Assembly: GCA_001701165.1 (NCBI GenBank)
Contig: DAAP01000023.1
Span: 154,869 to 218,868, forward strand
Length of the DNA: 64,000 nt
Reading direction: 5' to 3'
DNA from: Bacteroidales bacterium H4
GTDB taxonomy: Bacteria; Bacteroidota; Bacteroidia; Bacteroidales; Muribaculaceae
In this document: piece after piece, positions 26,865 to 35,158 of the stretch
How positions within the stretch are numbered: the stretch's first letter is position 1
Layout of the letters: the number at the start of each line of letters is the position of its first letter
The notes under the pieces: generated by a model
The model's input: only the letters and a program-made list of their open reading frames with translations
What the model was told of the DNA's origin: nothing
The model's database searches: none
Made by a program: the position numbers and the translations under genes

Positions 26865-27653
26865 ATGAAAACCAATTATGTGAAAATACTGAACCGTATG
26901 AACAAGATTATCAACCGTGTCAACGCCCGCAGGCAGACGGACATACGTTCCAAAAACAAAGGGCTGAAAGTGAAATGGCATAGGACATGGAAAATGCAGA
27001 AGTGCAACTACTTCGGTCTGTTCGCCCTTGCGCTGACCGTGGCTCTCGCGTCATGCGACGGGCATCACGAGTTTCCCGACACCTCGATGAAAGTCGGACA
27101 TGTGCTCTGCACCGACGGCCGTGTCATGGCCTTGGAGGAGTGTGACCGTCAGGGCAAGGAGCCTATAGCCGTGGTGTTCCATCTCCACAATGATGAAAAG
27201 ATGGAAGGGAACGGGTATGCCGTGTACCTCCGTGACCTGCCCGATGAAGCCTTCGCCGACAGCGTGGGTGTGGCACAGGGGACATCCGCCGACCTGTACG
27301 CGCATGACGGCAACGCCAACACCTACGAGATGTATGCCAACAGCGGCTGCGGTTCGCCGGCGGCCAATGCCGTGTTCTCCATGTGGCGTTACGGGCAGAG
27401 TGCCTATATCCCCTCGGTGGCCCAGATGCGACTGCTGTATGTGGCCAAGCCGTACATTAACCATATCATTGAAAGATGCGGCGGAGAACCGTTACCCGAC
27501 GATGCGGACGAGGTATGGTACTGGACATCCACGGAAGTAGCCGGTCAGGAGACCTCGAAAGCATGGCTGTACTCGCTCGGCAGCGGTGCCGTGCAAGAGA
27601 CACCGAAGCTCCAGTCACACAAAGTGAGACCCATTGTAACATTGAACGATTAG
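26865..27653 (+). CDS. Lipoprotein with DUF1566-like domain, second copy type
   Basis: 262 aa from ATG 26865, or 219 aa from ATG 26994, which gives a normal lipoprotein signal (CNYFGLFALALTVALASC). The body holds YAVYLRDLPDEAF, AYIPSVAQMRLLY, YWTSTEV and HKVRPIVTL, the usual Lcl/DUF1566-like signature. The lipoprotein at 12.4-13.9 kb shares this signature. A surface or adhesin role in mating is inference. The internal start is favoured by the lipobox, the first ATG by operon spacing. Confidence 0.7.
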   Translation: MKTNYVKILNRMNKIINRVNARRQTDIRSKNKGLKVKWHRTWKMQKCNYFGLFALALTVALASCDGHHEFPDTSMKVGHVLCTDGRVMALEECDRQGKEPIAVVFHLHNDEKMEGNGYAVYLRDLPDEAFADSVGVAQGTSADLYAHDGNANTYEMYANSGCGSPAANAVFSMWRYGQSAYIPSVAQMRLLYVAKPYINHIIERCGGEPLPDDADEVWYWTSTEVAGQETSKAWLYSLGSGAVQETPKLQSHKVRPIVTLND

Positions 27654-27654
27654 A

Positions 27655-28440
27655 ATGAAGAACGACATGAACATTATACATATCCTTTTCGGCATTGTGC
27701 TGATATTGCTGGTGCTGATACAGACCTACAACTCCGTGAAGGCGGAATCCCACCGTCAAGAACTGCAGCAGCTCTGTGATTTCCTGCAATCACGGAAAGA
27801 CACGATGGATTCCCTGCTCAACCGCTTTGACGGCATTCTTGGCGACATGGCATCCGACAACGAGAGAAACACCGTCCTGAAAAACCATGCGATAGAGTTG
27901 GACAAACTTGTTAAAGGACTCAAATATGAACAGGATTGTCTTGAATCCGGGAATCGGTCGATGAAAACGAAACGGAAAAGGATGCTGACCCAAAAGGAGA
28001 AGCTCATCAACGAGACTAACGAAATAAAGAAAACCATCCGTCAGAGAATGGATACGATAGCGCAGCTTGAAATCCGGATTGACTCGCTGAAAAGAATCAA
28101 GGCCGGGCTGGACATCGACACGGGCCTGACACAGGCGGAAGAGGCAACCAATCTCTCGGAGCCGGTGTCGGTTCTGAATATTCCGCCGTCAGTCAAGTCA
28201 ATTCTGGAAGACCATAACATCACGTGCATCGGAGAGCTTGCCTGTCTTGACAGGGATTACCTGCAAGGCATCAGCGGTATTGGCCCGGTAAGCGTCGAGC
28301 GTATAGATGCCGCCCTGCAGGAAAAAGGCGCATATCTCGGCATGGAAGCGGTCAAGGTCAACGACCGCTGGTACAGATTTGGAGCAGAGGAGACAGAAGA
28401 ACAGGCGGAAGAGCATACACAGGAACAGATAACAGAATAA
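27655..28440 (+). CDS. Membrane coiled-coil protein with RNAP alpha-CTD-like tail
   Basis: 261 aa. Membrane helix (IIHILFGIVLILLVLIQTY), long coiled coil (residues ~30-155), then a helix-hairpin-helix domain at ~172-230: VLNIPPSVKSILEDHN, ITCIGELACLDRDYL, GISGIGPVSVERIDAAL, GAYLGM. This matches the C-terminal domain of RNA polymerase alpha closely in spacing, including the final LGM. It lies between the lipoprotein and the coupling-protein gene. It could bind DNA at the membrane during transfer; this is inference. The Gln/Glu-rich tail has no recognised role. Confidence 0.75.
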   Translation: MKNDMNIIHILFGIVLILLVLIQTYNSVKAESHRQELQQLCDFLQSRKDTMDSLLNRFDGILGDMASDNERNTVLKNHAIELDKLVKGLKYEQDCLESGNRSMKTKRKRMLTQKEKLINETNEIKKTIRQRMDTIAQLEIRIDSLKRIKAGLDIDTGLTQAEEATNLSEPVSVLNIPPSVKSILEDHNITCIGELACLDRDYLQGISGIGPVSVERIDAALQEKGAYLGMEAVKVNDRWYRFGAEETEEQAEEHTQEQITE

Positions 28441-28443
28441 CTT

Positions 28444-30630
28444 ATGGAAGAAACGAAAGAGATACAGGGACTTTACAAGATATTCCGTGCGGCGGTCTAT
28501 GTGTCGCTGCTGTTGGAATTTTTTGAGTACGCCGTCGATCCGGAGACCCTCGACCACTGGAACGGGGTACTCGTGGACATCCATGACCGCATCAAGACAT
28601 GGTTCATCTACCATGACGGAAACCTGATATATGCCAAGGTAACGACCTTCTTGCTCATCTGCATCACCTGCGTGGGAACGCGCAACAAGAAGCACCTTGA
28701 GATGGACGCGCAGAAGCAGGTGCTCTATCCGTTGCTCGGCGGTGTCGGACTGGTCATACTGTCCGTGTGGTTCTTCGGTTTCTCCATCATGCCGCGCATC
28801 TACACGCTGAAGGTCAACATCTGGCTCTACATGATACTGTCCGTCATCGGGGCTGTGCTTATCCATGTAGCCCTCGACAATATCTCGAAGTTCCTGATGG
28901 ACGGGCTTCTCAAAGACCGCTTCAACTTCGAGAACGAGAGCTTCGAGCAGGCTACCGAAGCGGTGGAGAACAAGTATTCGGTGAACATCCCCATGCGCTT
29001 CTATTACAAGGGGAAATTCCGCCGGGGGTGCGTGTCGGTCTCCAATCCCTTCCGAGGCACCTGGGTCGTAGGTACTCCCGGTTCGGGTAAGACATTCAGC
29101 ATCATCGAGCCGTTCATCCGGCAGCACTCCGCCAAAGGCTTCGCTATGGTTGTATATGATTACAAGTTCCCTACCTTAGCCACCAAGTTATATTATCACT
29201 ATCTGAAAAACAGGCGATTGGGTAAAACCCCGCCGAACTGTCAGTTCAACATAATCAACTTTGTCGATGTGGAGTACAGCCGGCGCGTGAACCCTATACA
29301 GGCGAAATACATCCCGAACCTTGCCGCCGCCAGCGAGACCGCAGAGACCCTGCTGGAATCCCTGCAGAAAGGCAAGAAAGAGGGAGGCGGCGGTTCCGAC
29401 CAGTTTTTTCAGACATCGGCTGTGAACTTCCTCGCCGCCTGTATCTATTTCTTCGTGAACTATGAGAAAGAGCCGTATGATGCCTCCGGCAGACAGCTCT
29501 ATGCCGACAAGGTACAAGACCCGGTGACGAGAATATGGAAACCTACCGGCATCGTGCGTGAATACAAGAACGGCCCGGTGACGGAACCGGCCTACTGGCT
29601 CGGCAAGTACAGCGACATGCCGCATATTCTCTCGTTCCTGAACCAGAGCTATCAGACCATTTTTGATGTGCTACAGACCGACGACGAGGTCGCGCCGTTG
29701 CTCGGCCCGTTCCAGACCGCCCTGCAAAACAGAGCAATGGAGCAATTGGAGGGCATGATAGGTACGCTCCGTGTCTATACTTCGCGCCTTGCCACCAAGG
29801 AATCGTACTGGATATTCCATCGTGACGGCGATGACTTCGACCTGAAGGTCAGCGACCCGAAGAACCCGTCCTATCTGCTGATTGCGAACGACCCCGAAAT
29901 GGAAAGCATCATCGGCGCGTTGAACGCCCTTATCCTTAACCGCCTTGTCACACGAGTAAATACCGGACAGGGAAAGAATATCCCGGTGAGCATCATCGTC
30001 GATGAGTTGCCGACCCTGTACTTCCATAAGATTGATCGCCTGATTGGTACTGCCCGAAGTAATAAGGTGAGTGTAACGCTTGGTTTTCAGGAATTACCGC
30101 AGTTGGAGGCCGACTACGGCAAAGTAGGCATGCAAAAAATCATCACTACTGTGGGAAATGTGGTGAGCGGTTCGGCAAGAAGCAAGGAAACACTGGAATG
30201 GCTGTCGAATGACATCTTCGGAAAGGTGGTGCAACTCAAGAGAGGTGTCACCATTGACCGTGACAAGACGAGTATCAACCTGAACGAAAACCTTGACAGC
30301 CTTGTTCCCGCAAGCAAAATATCCGATATGCCGACCGGCTGGATATGCGGACAGACAGCAAGGGATTTCGTCAAGACAAAGACTGGGCGCGGCGACAGCA
30401 TGAACATTCAGGAGTCGGAAGAGTTCCAGACAACCAAGTTCTTCTGCAAGACGGATTTCGACATGGCGGAGATAGCCAGGGAGGAAGCCGAATATGTAGA
30501 ACTGCCCAAGTTCTATACTTTTCCGTCGAAAGAAGAAAGGGAGCGAGTGTTGTACAAAAACTTCCTTCGTGTGGGAATAGAGGTGAAGACGATGATAGCG
30601 GAAATACAAAGGAGAGCCCATGCAAAATAA
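28444..30630 (+). CDS. Type IV coupling protein (VirD4/TraG superfamily)
   Basis: 728 aa. Several N-terminal membrane helices (ILSVWFFGFSIMPRIYTLKVNIWLYMILSVIGAVLI), Walker A GTPGSGKT (~210-217), Walker B-like SIIVDELPTLYF (~515), and the TraM-recognition-type region with GSARSKETLEWLSNDIFGK. These hexameric ATPases bring the relaxase-DNA complex to the mating channel. This is the only sign here of a substrate-processing machinery. The gene overlaps the lysozyme gene by 11 bp. Confidence 0.93.
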   Translation: MEETKEIQGLYKIFRAAVYVSLLLEFFEYAVDPETLDHWNGVLVDIHDRIKTWFIYHDGNLIYAKVTTFLLICITCVGTRNKKHLEMDAQKQVLYPLLGGVGLVILSVWFFGFSIMPRIYTLKVNIWLYMILSVIGAVLIHVALDNISKFLMDGLLKDRFNFENESFEQATEAVENKYSVNIPMRFYYKGKFRRGCVSVSNPFRGTWVVGTPGSGKTFSIIEPFIRQHSAKGFAMVVYDYKFPTLATKLYYHYLKNRRLGKTPPNCQFNIINFVDVEYSRRVNPIQAKYIPNLAAASETAETLLESLQKGKKEGGGGSDQFFQTSAVNFLAACIYFFVNYEKEPYDASGRQLYADKVQDPVTRIWKPTGIVREYKNGPVTEPAYWLGKYSDMPHILSFLNQSYQTIFDVLQTDDEVAPLLGPFQTALQNRAMEQLEGMIGTLRVYTSRLATKESYWIFHRDGDDFDLKVSDPKNPSYLLIANDPEMESIIGALNALILNRLVTRVNTGQGKNIPVSIIVDELPTLYFHKIDRLIGTARSNKVSVTLGFQELPQLEADYGKVGMQKIITTVGNVVSGSARSKETLEWLSNDIFGKVVQLKRGVTIDRDKTSINLNENLDSLVPASKISDMPTGWICGQTARDFVKTKTGRGDSMNIQESEEFQTTKFFCKTDFDMAEIAREEAEYVELPKFYTFPSKEERERVLYKNFLRVGIEVKTMIAEIQRRAHAK

Positions 30631-31138
30631 ACTCAGAATACTTTTCATCGTCCTGTTAGCCAGTTTCTGTATAGGTTCAGGTTATGCCCAGGTGCGACGG
30701 CTAATGGAGTTGCCACCGTTTGAACGGGCTGTGCTGATCATCAAACATTACGAGACACTTCATCGCCCGGAACACTGGCCGACAATTGGCTATGGTCATG
30801 TCGTCCAGCCGGGCGAACCATACCGTAAGGGTGTGCAGCTCACGGAGCGACAGGCTGACGCTCTACTTAGAAAGGATTTACGGAATTTTTGCGCCCTGTA
30901 TCGGTCATACGGGGCGGACAGCCTCCTGCTTGCCTGTCTGAGCTACAACTGTGGTCCGGCTCCAGTTCTTGGAGGAAAGGGATATAAGAAAAGTCGTCTG
31001 TTGCGTAGAATAGAAGCAGGTGACAGGAATATCTTGGCCGACTATCTTTCTTTCTGTCATTACAAGGGCAAGCATCATTCCGGTATTAGGCGGCGTCGGT
31101 GGATAGAGTATCAGCTACTCTGTTCCAACTCAAAATAG
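30620..31138 (+). CDS. GH24-type lysozyme
   Basis: 172 aa. Signal peptide (LFIVLLASFCIGSGYAQ), then a phage-type lysozyme fold: catalytic Glu45 in HYETLH, TIGYGH at 55-60, and LLACLSYNCGP. It likely opens peptidoglycan locally so that the mating apparatus can be assembled. Last gene of the transfer operon. Confidence 0.88.
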   Translation: MQNKLRILFIVLLASFCIGSGYAQVRRLMELPPFERAVLIIKHYETLHRPEHWPTIGYGHVVQPGEPYRKGVQLTERQADALLRKDLRNFCALYRSYGADSLLLACLSYNCGPAPVLGGKGYKKSRLLRRIEAGDRNILADYLSFCHYKGKHHSGIRRRRWIEYQLLCSNSK

Positions 31139-31311
31139 CGGAGAATTGATGACAATCGTACTGAAAAAGGCAGTCCAAAGCATATTCCACAATCAAAAAT
31201 TCCACATTTTCACTGTTATGCCCCAGGCTGCCCTAAATTAGTTTACGTTCGTAATGTTATACAAAGGTACATAAATATAACGAATTATTTGCCCTCTCCT
31301 GAATAATTTAT

Positions 31312-31319
31312 TAATTTTG
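31312..31319 (+). promoter_or_regulatory. -7 box of TetR gene 1
   Basis: TAATTTTG fits TAnnTTTG, 39 bp before the start codon. An oppositely directed TACCTTTG lies at 31263-31270, so the spacer may be divergently transcribed or autoregulated. Confidence 0.5.
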
Positions 31320-31357
31320 TACGGTATTACATGTAGAATAGTCTGAATTAGAGCTAA

Positions 31358-31963
31358 ATGAATAAAAATAACCGTATGGAGCAACTCTATCACGAAGCGT
31401 TCAAGTTGTTCCTTTCCAAACCATTTGAAGCCGTAAGCATAGCGGATATAGAAGAGGCTTCTGGTATGACACGCGGTGCCATAACGTACTATGCCAAAGA
31501 CAAAATAGGATTGTTTTACTCGGTTGTAAAACATTATTTTGTTGATACCCAGAACTTAAAACAGAAAATAGTAAAAAGCGAGTTCGGATCATTGAAAGAT
31601 TTCATAGAAGCATATGTGGATGGCTGTCAGGAGACAATGAACCGTTTCAGTGATGTGGACAAAACCGTTCAGAATGCAAGCAGAGCATACGCCACATTGG
31701 TTTTGCAAATTTGCAAATATTTTCCAGATTTACATTCTCAGTACCTTGAAAATAGAAATCAGGAGATTATAATCTGGATAGGAGTGCTACAAAGAGCTAT
31801 CGAGAATAAGGAAATAAGGAGTGACATTGACATAATGAATACTGCCCGTAATTTCATGAATCTCTTTTATGGACAATCATACTTGGATTCATTGTCTATG
31901 GGGTTAAACACTGTGGAACTGAAAATGCAGTTGATGAACCTCTATAAGTTGCTCAGGATTTAG
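31358..31963 (+). CDS. TetR-family regulator 1
   Basis: 201 aa. N-terminal TetR helix-turn-helix (FEAVSIADIEEASGMTRGAITYYAKDKIGLFYSVV, ~18-55) with a helical ligand-binding C-terminus of no obvious subfamily. It precedes a ketoacyl synthase gene and a second TetR gene. The order suggests local control of the synthase and response to a small molecule (inference). Confidence 0.85.
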   Translation: MNKNNRMEQLYHEAFKLFLSKPFEAVSIADIEEASGMTRGAITYYAKDKIGLFYSVVKHYFVDTQNLKQKIVKSEFGSLKDFIEAYVDGCQETMNRFSDVDKTVQNASRAYATLVLQICKYFPDLHSQYLENRNQEIIIWIGVLQRAIENKEIRSDIDIMNTARNFMNLFYGQSYLDSLSMGLNTVELKMQLMNLYKLLRI

Positions 31964-32005
31964 ACTTTAATTACTGAAATATTTCTCTAATTCATAAAAT
32001 TGCCA

Positions 32006-32013
32006 TACCTTTG
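32006..32013 (+). promoter_or_regulatory. -7 box of ketoacyl synthase gene
   Basis: TACCTTTG, an exact TAnnTTTG match, 28 bp before the ATG. Confidence 0.6.
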
Positions 32014-32041
32014 CAAAAAGATAACAAGCATTATGTAATTT

Positions 32042-33178
32042 ATGAACTCAGAAGTATTCATTACCAAAACCTCTTCATACTTCCCGAACAGTCCAGTAGG
32101 GAATGATGAAATGGAAGAGTATCTCGGGCTGATAGATGGTCACCCGTCACGTGTAAAATCCATTATCCTGCGTCAGAACGGCATAAAAACCAGATATTAT
32201 GCTTTGGATAAAAGGCAGCGGATTACACATACGAATGCTGAACTTGCCAGTTCAGCCATTAACAAATTGTTTATAAACGAAGACGAAAAGCATAGAATAC
32301 AGTTTCTGTCATGCGCTACTTCAGCACCGGATCAACTGATTCCTTCCCATGCGTCAATGGTTCATGGAGCGACTTTCGACCATCCCTTAGAAACAGCGTC
32401 ATTGTCGGGTGTTTGCATGACAAGCCTTATGGCACTCAAGACAGCATGGATGTCCGTCCTTTCAGGGAATAGTGACAATGCCGTCTGTGCTGCTTCAGAA
32501 CTGATTTCTCCAACCATGCTGTCACGCTTTTTTAAGGAAGAAATGGAGTGCCAGCATTTAATAGAAGAGCATCCACATCTCGCTTTTGAGAAAGATTTTC
32601 TCCGCTTCATGCTTTCAGATGGTGCAGCAGCCCTTCTTCTGAAAAATGTTCCCGATGGGGACGTCAATTTGTCAATAGACTGGATTCATACATTTTCGTA
32701 TGCGAACCGTCAGCCGGCCTGTATGTATATGTGGGCAGATAAAAACACTGATGGCAGTCTGACCGGATGGAAATCATTTGAGGGCCGTGAACTTGGGAAC
32801 AAATCTATATGGAGTCTCAAACAGGATGTTCGCCAACTCAATGAATATGGCATACCGTATTTTGTAGATGCCATTGAAGCAGCCTTTGCAAAAGGCAAAG
32901 TTAATCCAGAAGAGATAACCTATGTCATTCCGCATATCTCATCCATGTATTTTTATAAGCGGCTTGACGAGGAACTCCAAAAACGAAACATTCAACTTCC
33001 AGCCGACAAATGGTTTACGAACCTAACCTGGGTGGGTAATGTCGGTTCGGTGTCACCTTTTACTGCGCTTGACGAACTTGTCAGGACAAAACCACTGAAG
33101 AAAGGGGATAAAATAGCACTTTTGGTTCCGGAAAGCGGTAGATTTTCTTATGGAGTGGCTTTATTAAGCTGTATTTGA
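32042..33178 (+). CDS. Beta-ketoacyl-ACP synthase III-like enzyme
   Basis: 378 aa thiolase-fold enzyme of the FabH class. The triad is complete: Cys125 in SGVCMTSLMA, His298 in IPHISS, and Asn333 in WVGNVGSVSPF, plus SDGAAALLL and the C-terminal GRFSYGVALLSC. It condenses an acyl starter with malonyl-ACP or a related donor. It stands alone without ACP, ketoreductase or acyltransferase genes, so it may divert host acyl units into a specialised lipid or signal. Its own promoter has a clear -7 box. Substrate unknown. Confidence 0.85.
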   Translation: MNSEVFITKTSSYFPNSPVGNDEMEEYLGLIDGHPSRVKSIILRQNGIKTRYYALDKRQRITHTNAELASSAINKLFINEDEKHRIQFLSCATSAPDQLIPSHASMVHGATFDHPLETASLSGVCMTSLMALKTAWMSVLSGNSDNAVCAASELISPTMLSRFFKEEMECQHLIEEHPHLAFEKDFLRFMLSDGAAALLLKNVPDGDVNLSIDWIHTFSYANRQPACMYMWADKNTDGSLTGWKSFEGRELGNKSIWSLKQDVRQLNEYGIPYFVDAIEAAFAKGKVNPEEITYVIPHISSMYFYKRLDEELQKRNIQLPADKWFTNLTWVGNVGSVSPFTALDELVRTKPLKKGDKIALLVPESGRFSYGVALLSCI

Positions 33179-33203
33179 TGGGTTATTTAAAAATATTTAT
33201 TAC

Positions 33204-33211
33204 CTTTGCAA
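33204..33211 (+). promoter_or_regulatory. -7 box upstream of TetR gene 2
   Basis: A TACCTTTG box about 190 bp before the second TetR ATG leaves a long leader that contains a strong hairpin. Confidence 0.45.
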
Positions 33212-33315
33212 CTGTAAAATAAGAATTTAAGGGTTCATATTTGTCTTTCTCTGTGAAAATGTGGAAGTTTTTAACTATGGAAGCAGATAGGTATGATGAC
33301 TCTTCGTGCATAAAA

Positions 33316-33390
33316 GTACGGGGGCGTTATGTCTTTTCCATAGGGTATCCACAACCTTCACAGTAAGATGTAATAGCCCTCGTACCCTTT
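33316..33390 (+). promoter_or_regulatory. Leader hairpin before TetR gene 2, possible attenuator
   Basis: GTACGGGGGC (33316-33325) pairs with GCCCTCGTAC (33376-33385) through one G-U, followed by CCTTTTT and then the start region. The stem-plus-T form resembles an intrinsic terminator set just ahead of the start codon. Confidence 0.5.
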
Positions 33391-33396
33391 TTATGT

Positions 33397-33969
33397 ATGA
33401 ACAAGCCACGGCCACAGACCCTACAGAACCGAATAGACATTCTAAAGCAATGTTATCGCCTAATGGCTCAGGGCACATGGGATGCCATATCAGTTGCTGA
33501 GCTGGAGAAGAATATCTCTCAAACGAGAGGTGCGATATTCTATTTCAATAAGAACAAGAAAGATTTGTTCTTGAATATGATTGATGAATTGTTTTTTCCG
33601 GTCTTTGTGTTATCTGATGATGAAAAGGCGAGGTTGTCTGCGTGTTCCGTGTCTCAGTTTCATGCAACCTATAAAACTCCATTTGATAGGCTTAAAGAAG
33701 ACTTATCCGCCAACTATTGCTTGCCTAATCCAGCACAAGCAGTATTCAATATAATTGTCCAGGCACAGAAACATTATGCAGGCTTCAGTGTCATGCTAAA
33801 GAAGGCTATGGATAATGAATTAACTTTTATAGATGAACTGACTGGTGCTTCCAATCACGAGTTGTTGAGTTATAACAACTTCATGACACAAAACATTGGT
33901 AATCTATTTGTGGATTCATTAGAGGTATTTCAAGAGGATAACACCTTTCAGGTGCAGAATGCCTTTTAG
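33397..33969 (+). CDS. TetR-family regulator 2
   Basis: 190 aa. A TetR-type HTH (WDAISVAELEKNISQTRGAIFYFNKNKKDLFLNMI) at ~28-63 and a helical C-terminal domain. It is preceded by a long structured leader. Its stop codon overlaps a palindrome that recurs at 62.8 kb. It may control the upstream synthase together with the first TetR protein. Confidence 0.82.
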   Translation: MNKPRPQTLQNRIDILKQCYRLMAQGTWDAISVAELEKNISQTRGAIFYFNKNKKDLFLNMIDELFFPVFVLSDDEKARLSACSVSQFHATYKTPFDRLKEDLSANYCLPNPAQAVFNIIVQAQKHYAGFSVMLKKAMDNELTFIDELTGASNHELLSYNNFMTQNIGNLFVDSLEVFQEDNTFQVQNAF

Positions 33970-33996
33970 TCGGAAATAATTGCACTAATTCCGACC
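33968..33996. repeat. Dispersed palindrome, copy 1
   Basis: GTCGGAA and TTCCGAC arms around an AT-rich core containing TTGCA. A related palindrome with longer arms lies at 62816-62852. It may act as a bidirectional terminator. Confidence 0.5.
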
Positions 33997-34201
33997 AAAT
34001 TTCAATGGCAGAAATATTTTAATGTTGATGTTTCAGTGAAGTTTTTTCATGCAAATTGGGAAAACGAGTCGCTTTGGAGATAAGGATAGTAAACAAGTCA
34101 GATTCATTTCCAATTCTCAGGAAAGGAAATTGCAGAAAAGGGATAAAACCAATGCCTTTTGTAGAATAGCGAACCAAAACGGATTTCTTATTTTATATAC
34201 T

Positions 34202-34303
34202 GAGTCCACTTGAAAAAGTCGTTTCTATAAAATTGCGCTATTGATTATCAGCTTGTTACAACATCCCCAAAAACGAGATTTTGAACTTTTTCAAGTGGAC
34301 TCG
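34202..34303. mobile_element. MITE-like 102-bp element
   Basis: 18-bp perfect terminal inverted repeats (GAGTCCACTTGAAAAAGT at 34202-34219 and its complement at 34285-34302) flank 65 bp without a gene. ATACT occurs directly before 34202 and again from 34304, a possible 5-bp target duplication. It could be a MITE or a deleted insertion sequence. The rest of 33997-34440 shows no gene. Confidence 0.5.
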
Positions 34304-34440
34304 ATACTTGAGATTTGCAAATGCAAGTTCTATAAGATAGAAATAACAACCTACAGATATAGACAACTTAATAATCCCGGATTCATCACCTACAACTGGG
34401 TTAGGCGATAAATCCGGATTATATAACATACGATGCAAAA

Positions 34441-34662
34441 TTACATCAATAAAATATGTTGCAAAATACTTTCTCCTTGTGAATGAGGATAAGGCATGAA
34501 ACAGACGACTAATAACACTATCAATAATATGGCAACAATTATCACTGGTCTCCATCTCATAAGTAACGAATACAATTCTCCTAATTGATTCCATAATTCT
34601 ATATTGCCAGAGCAATTCTTTAGACTTGCATCATTTTGTTTCATTTTCTTATGTTGTTCCAT
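34441..34662 (-). CDS. Small single-pass membrane protein at end of RiPP operon
   Basis: 73 aa with one membrane helix (VIIVAILLIVLLVVCFM). It is the last gene of the natural-product operon, 19 bp after the 157-aa membrane protein. No family recognised. It may be part of an export or self-protection complex. Confidence 0.6.
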   Translation of the reverse strand: MEQHKKMKQNDASLKNCSGNIELWNQLGELYSLLMRWRPVIIVAILLIVLLVVCFMPYPHSQGESILQHILLM

Positions 34663-34681
34663 TCTTAAGTATATTCAGAGA

Positions 34682-35155
34682 CTAATCTTTATTAAATAAA
34701 CTAAGCATTGGACTTATCACAATTTGAAAATAACTTTGGTGAATTTCGATGCTTAAATCATCATTTGTACAGTAAAGTGAAATATATCGGAGATCAGTAG
34801 TATCTGTAATACAAATAGGTTGTAACACCAATGAGACAACATTACTTTCATCATTAGACATTATTGATAGTCCTTCACATGCAATTCCATTATTCCCAGC
34901 ATTTAGGATAAATTTATGACGCACTAACGACATAGCAACATCTCTATTATTTAGCTGTAATTTATATTTTATACTATTGTTAGCTGCTATGTTAGACAAA
35001 GACGAAGCGTCTATTTTTTCAACATGTTCGATACAGAATCCTGCCATACATAAAGCAGATAAGATGGCAATCACCAAAAATATTCCATAACGCTCGAGAA
35101 AATGGAGTTTAGAATTAAGTATATTGTCTAATTCATCACAATGAATATTTTCCAT
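34682..35155 (-). CDS. Membrane-anchored periplasmic protein, possible short adaptor
   Basis: 157 aa: a short cytosolic N-terminus, one membrane helix (IFLVIAILSALCMAGFCI), then a beta-rich periplasmic domain. It follows the ABC exporter by 3 bp. Exporters of this type usually work with an HlyD-family adaptor. None is present, and this small protein occupies its place but lacks the long HlyD coiled coil and lipoyl domains. A truncated or alternative adaptor is inference. Confidence 0.65.
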   Translation of the reverse strand: MENIHCDELDNILNSKLHFLERYGIFLVIAILSALCMAGFCIEHVEKIDASSLSNIAANNSIKYKLQLNNRDVAMSLVRHKFILNAGNNGIACEGLSIMSNDESNVVSLVLQPICITDTTDLRYISLYCTNDDLSIEIHQSYFQIVISPMLSLFNKD

Positions 35156-35158
35156 AGT

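Noticed and set aside
33306..33500. 64-codon frame through the TetR 2 leader
   Set aside because: It runs across the leader hairpin into the TetR gene in another frame and reads as non-protein.
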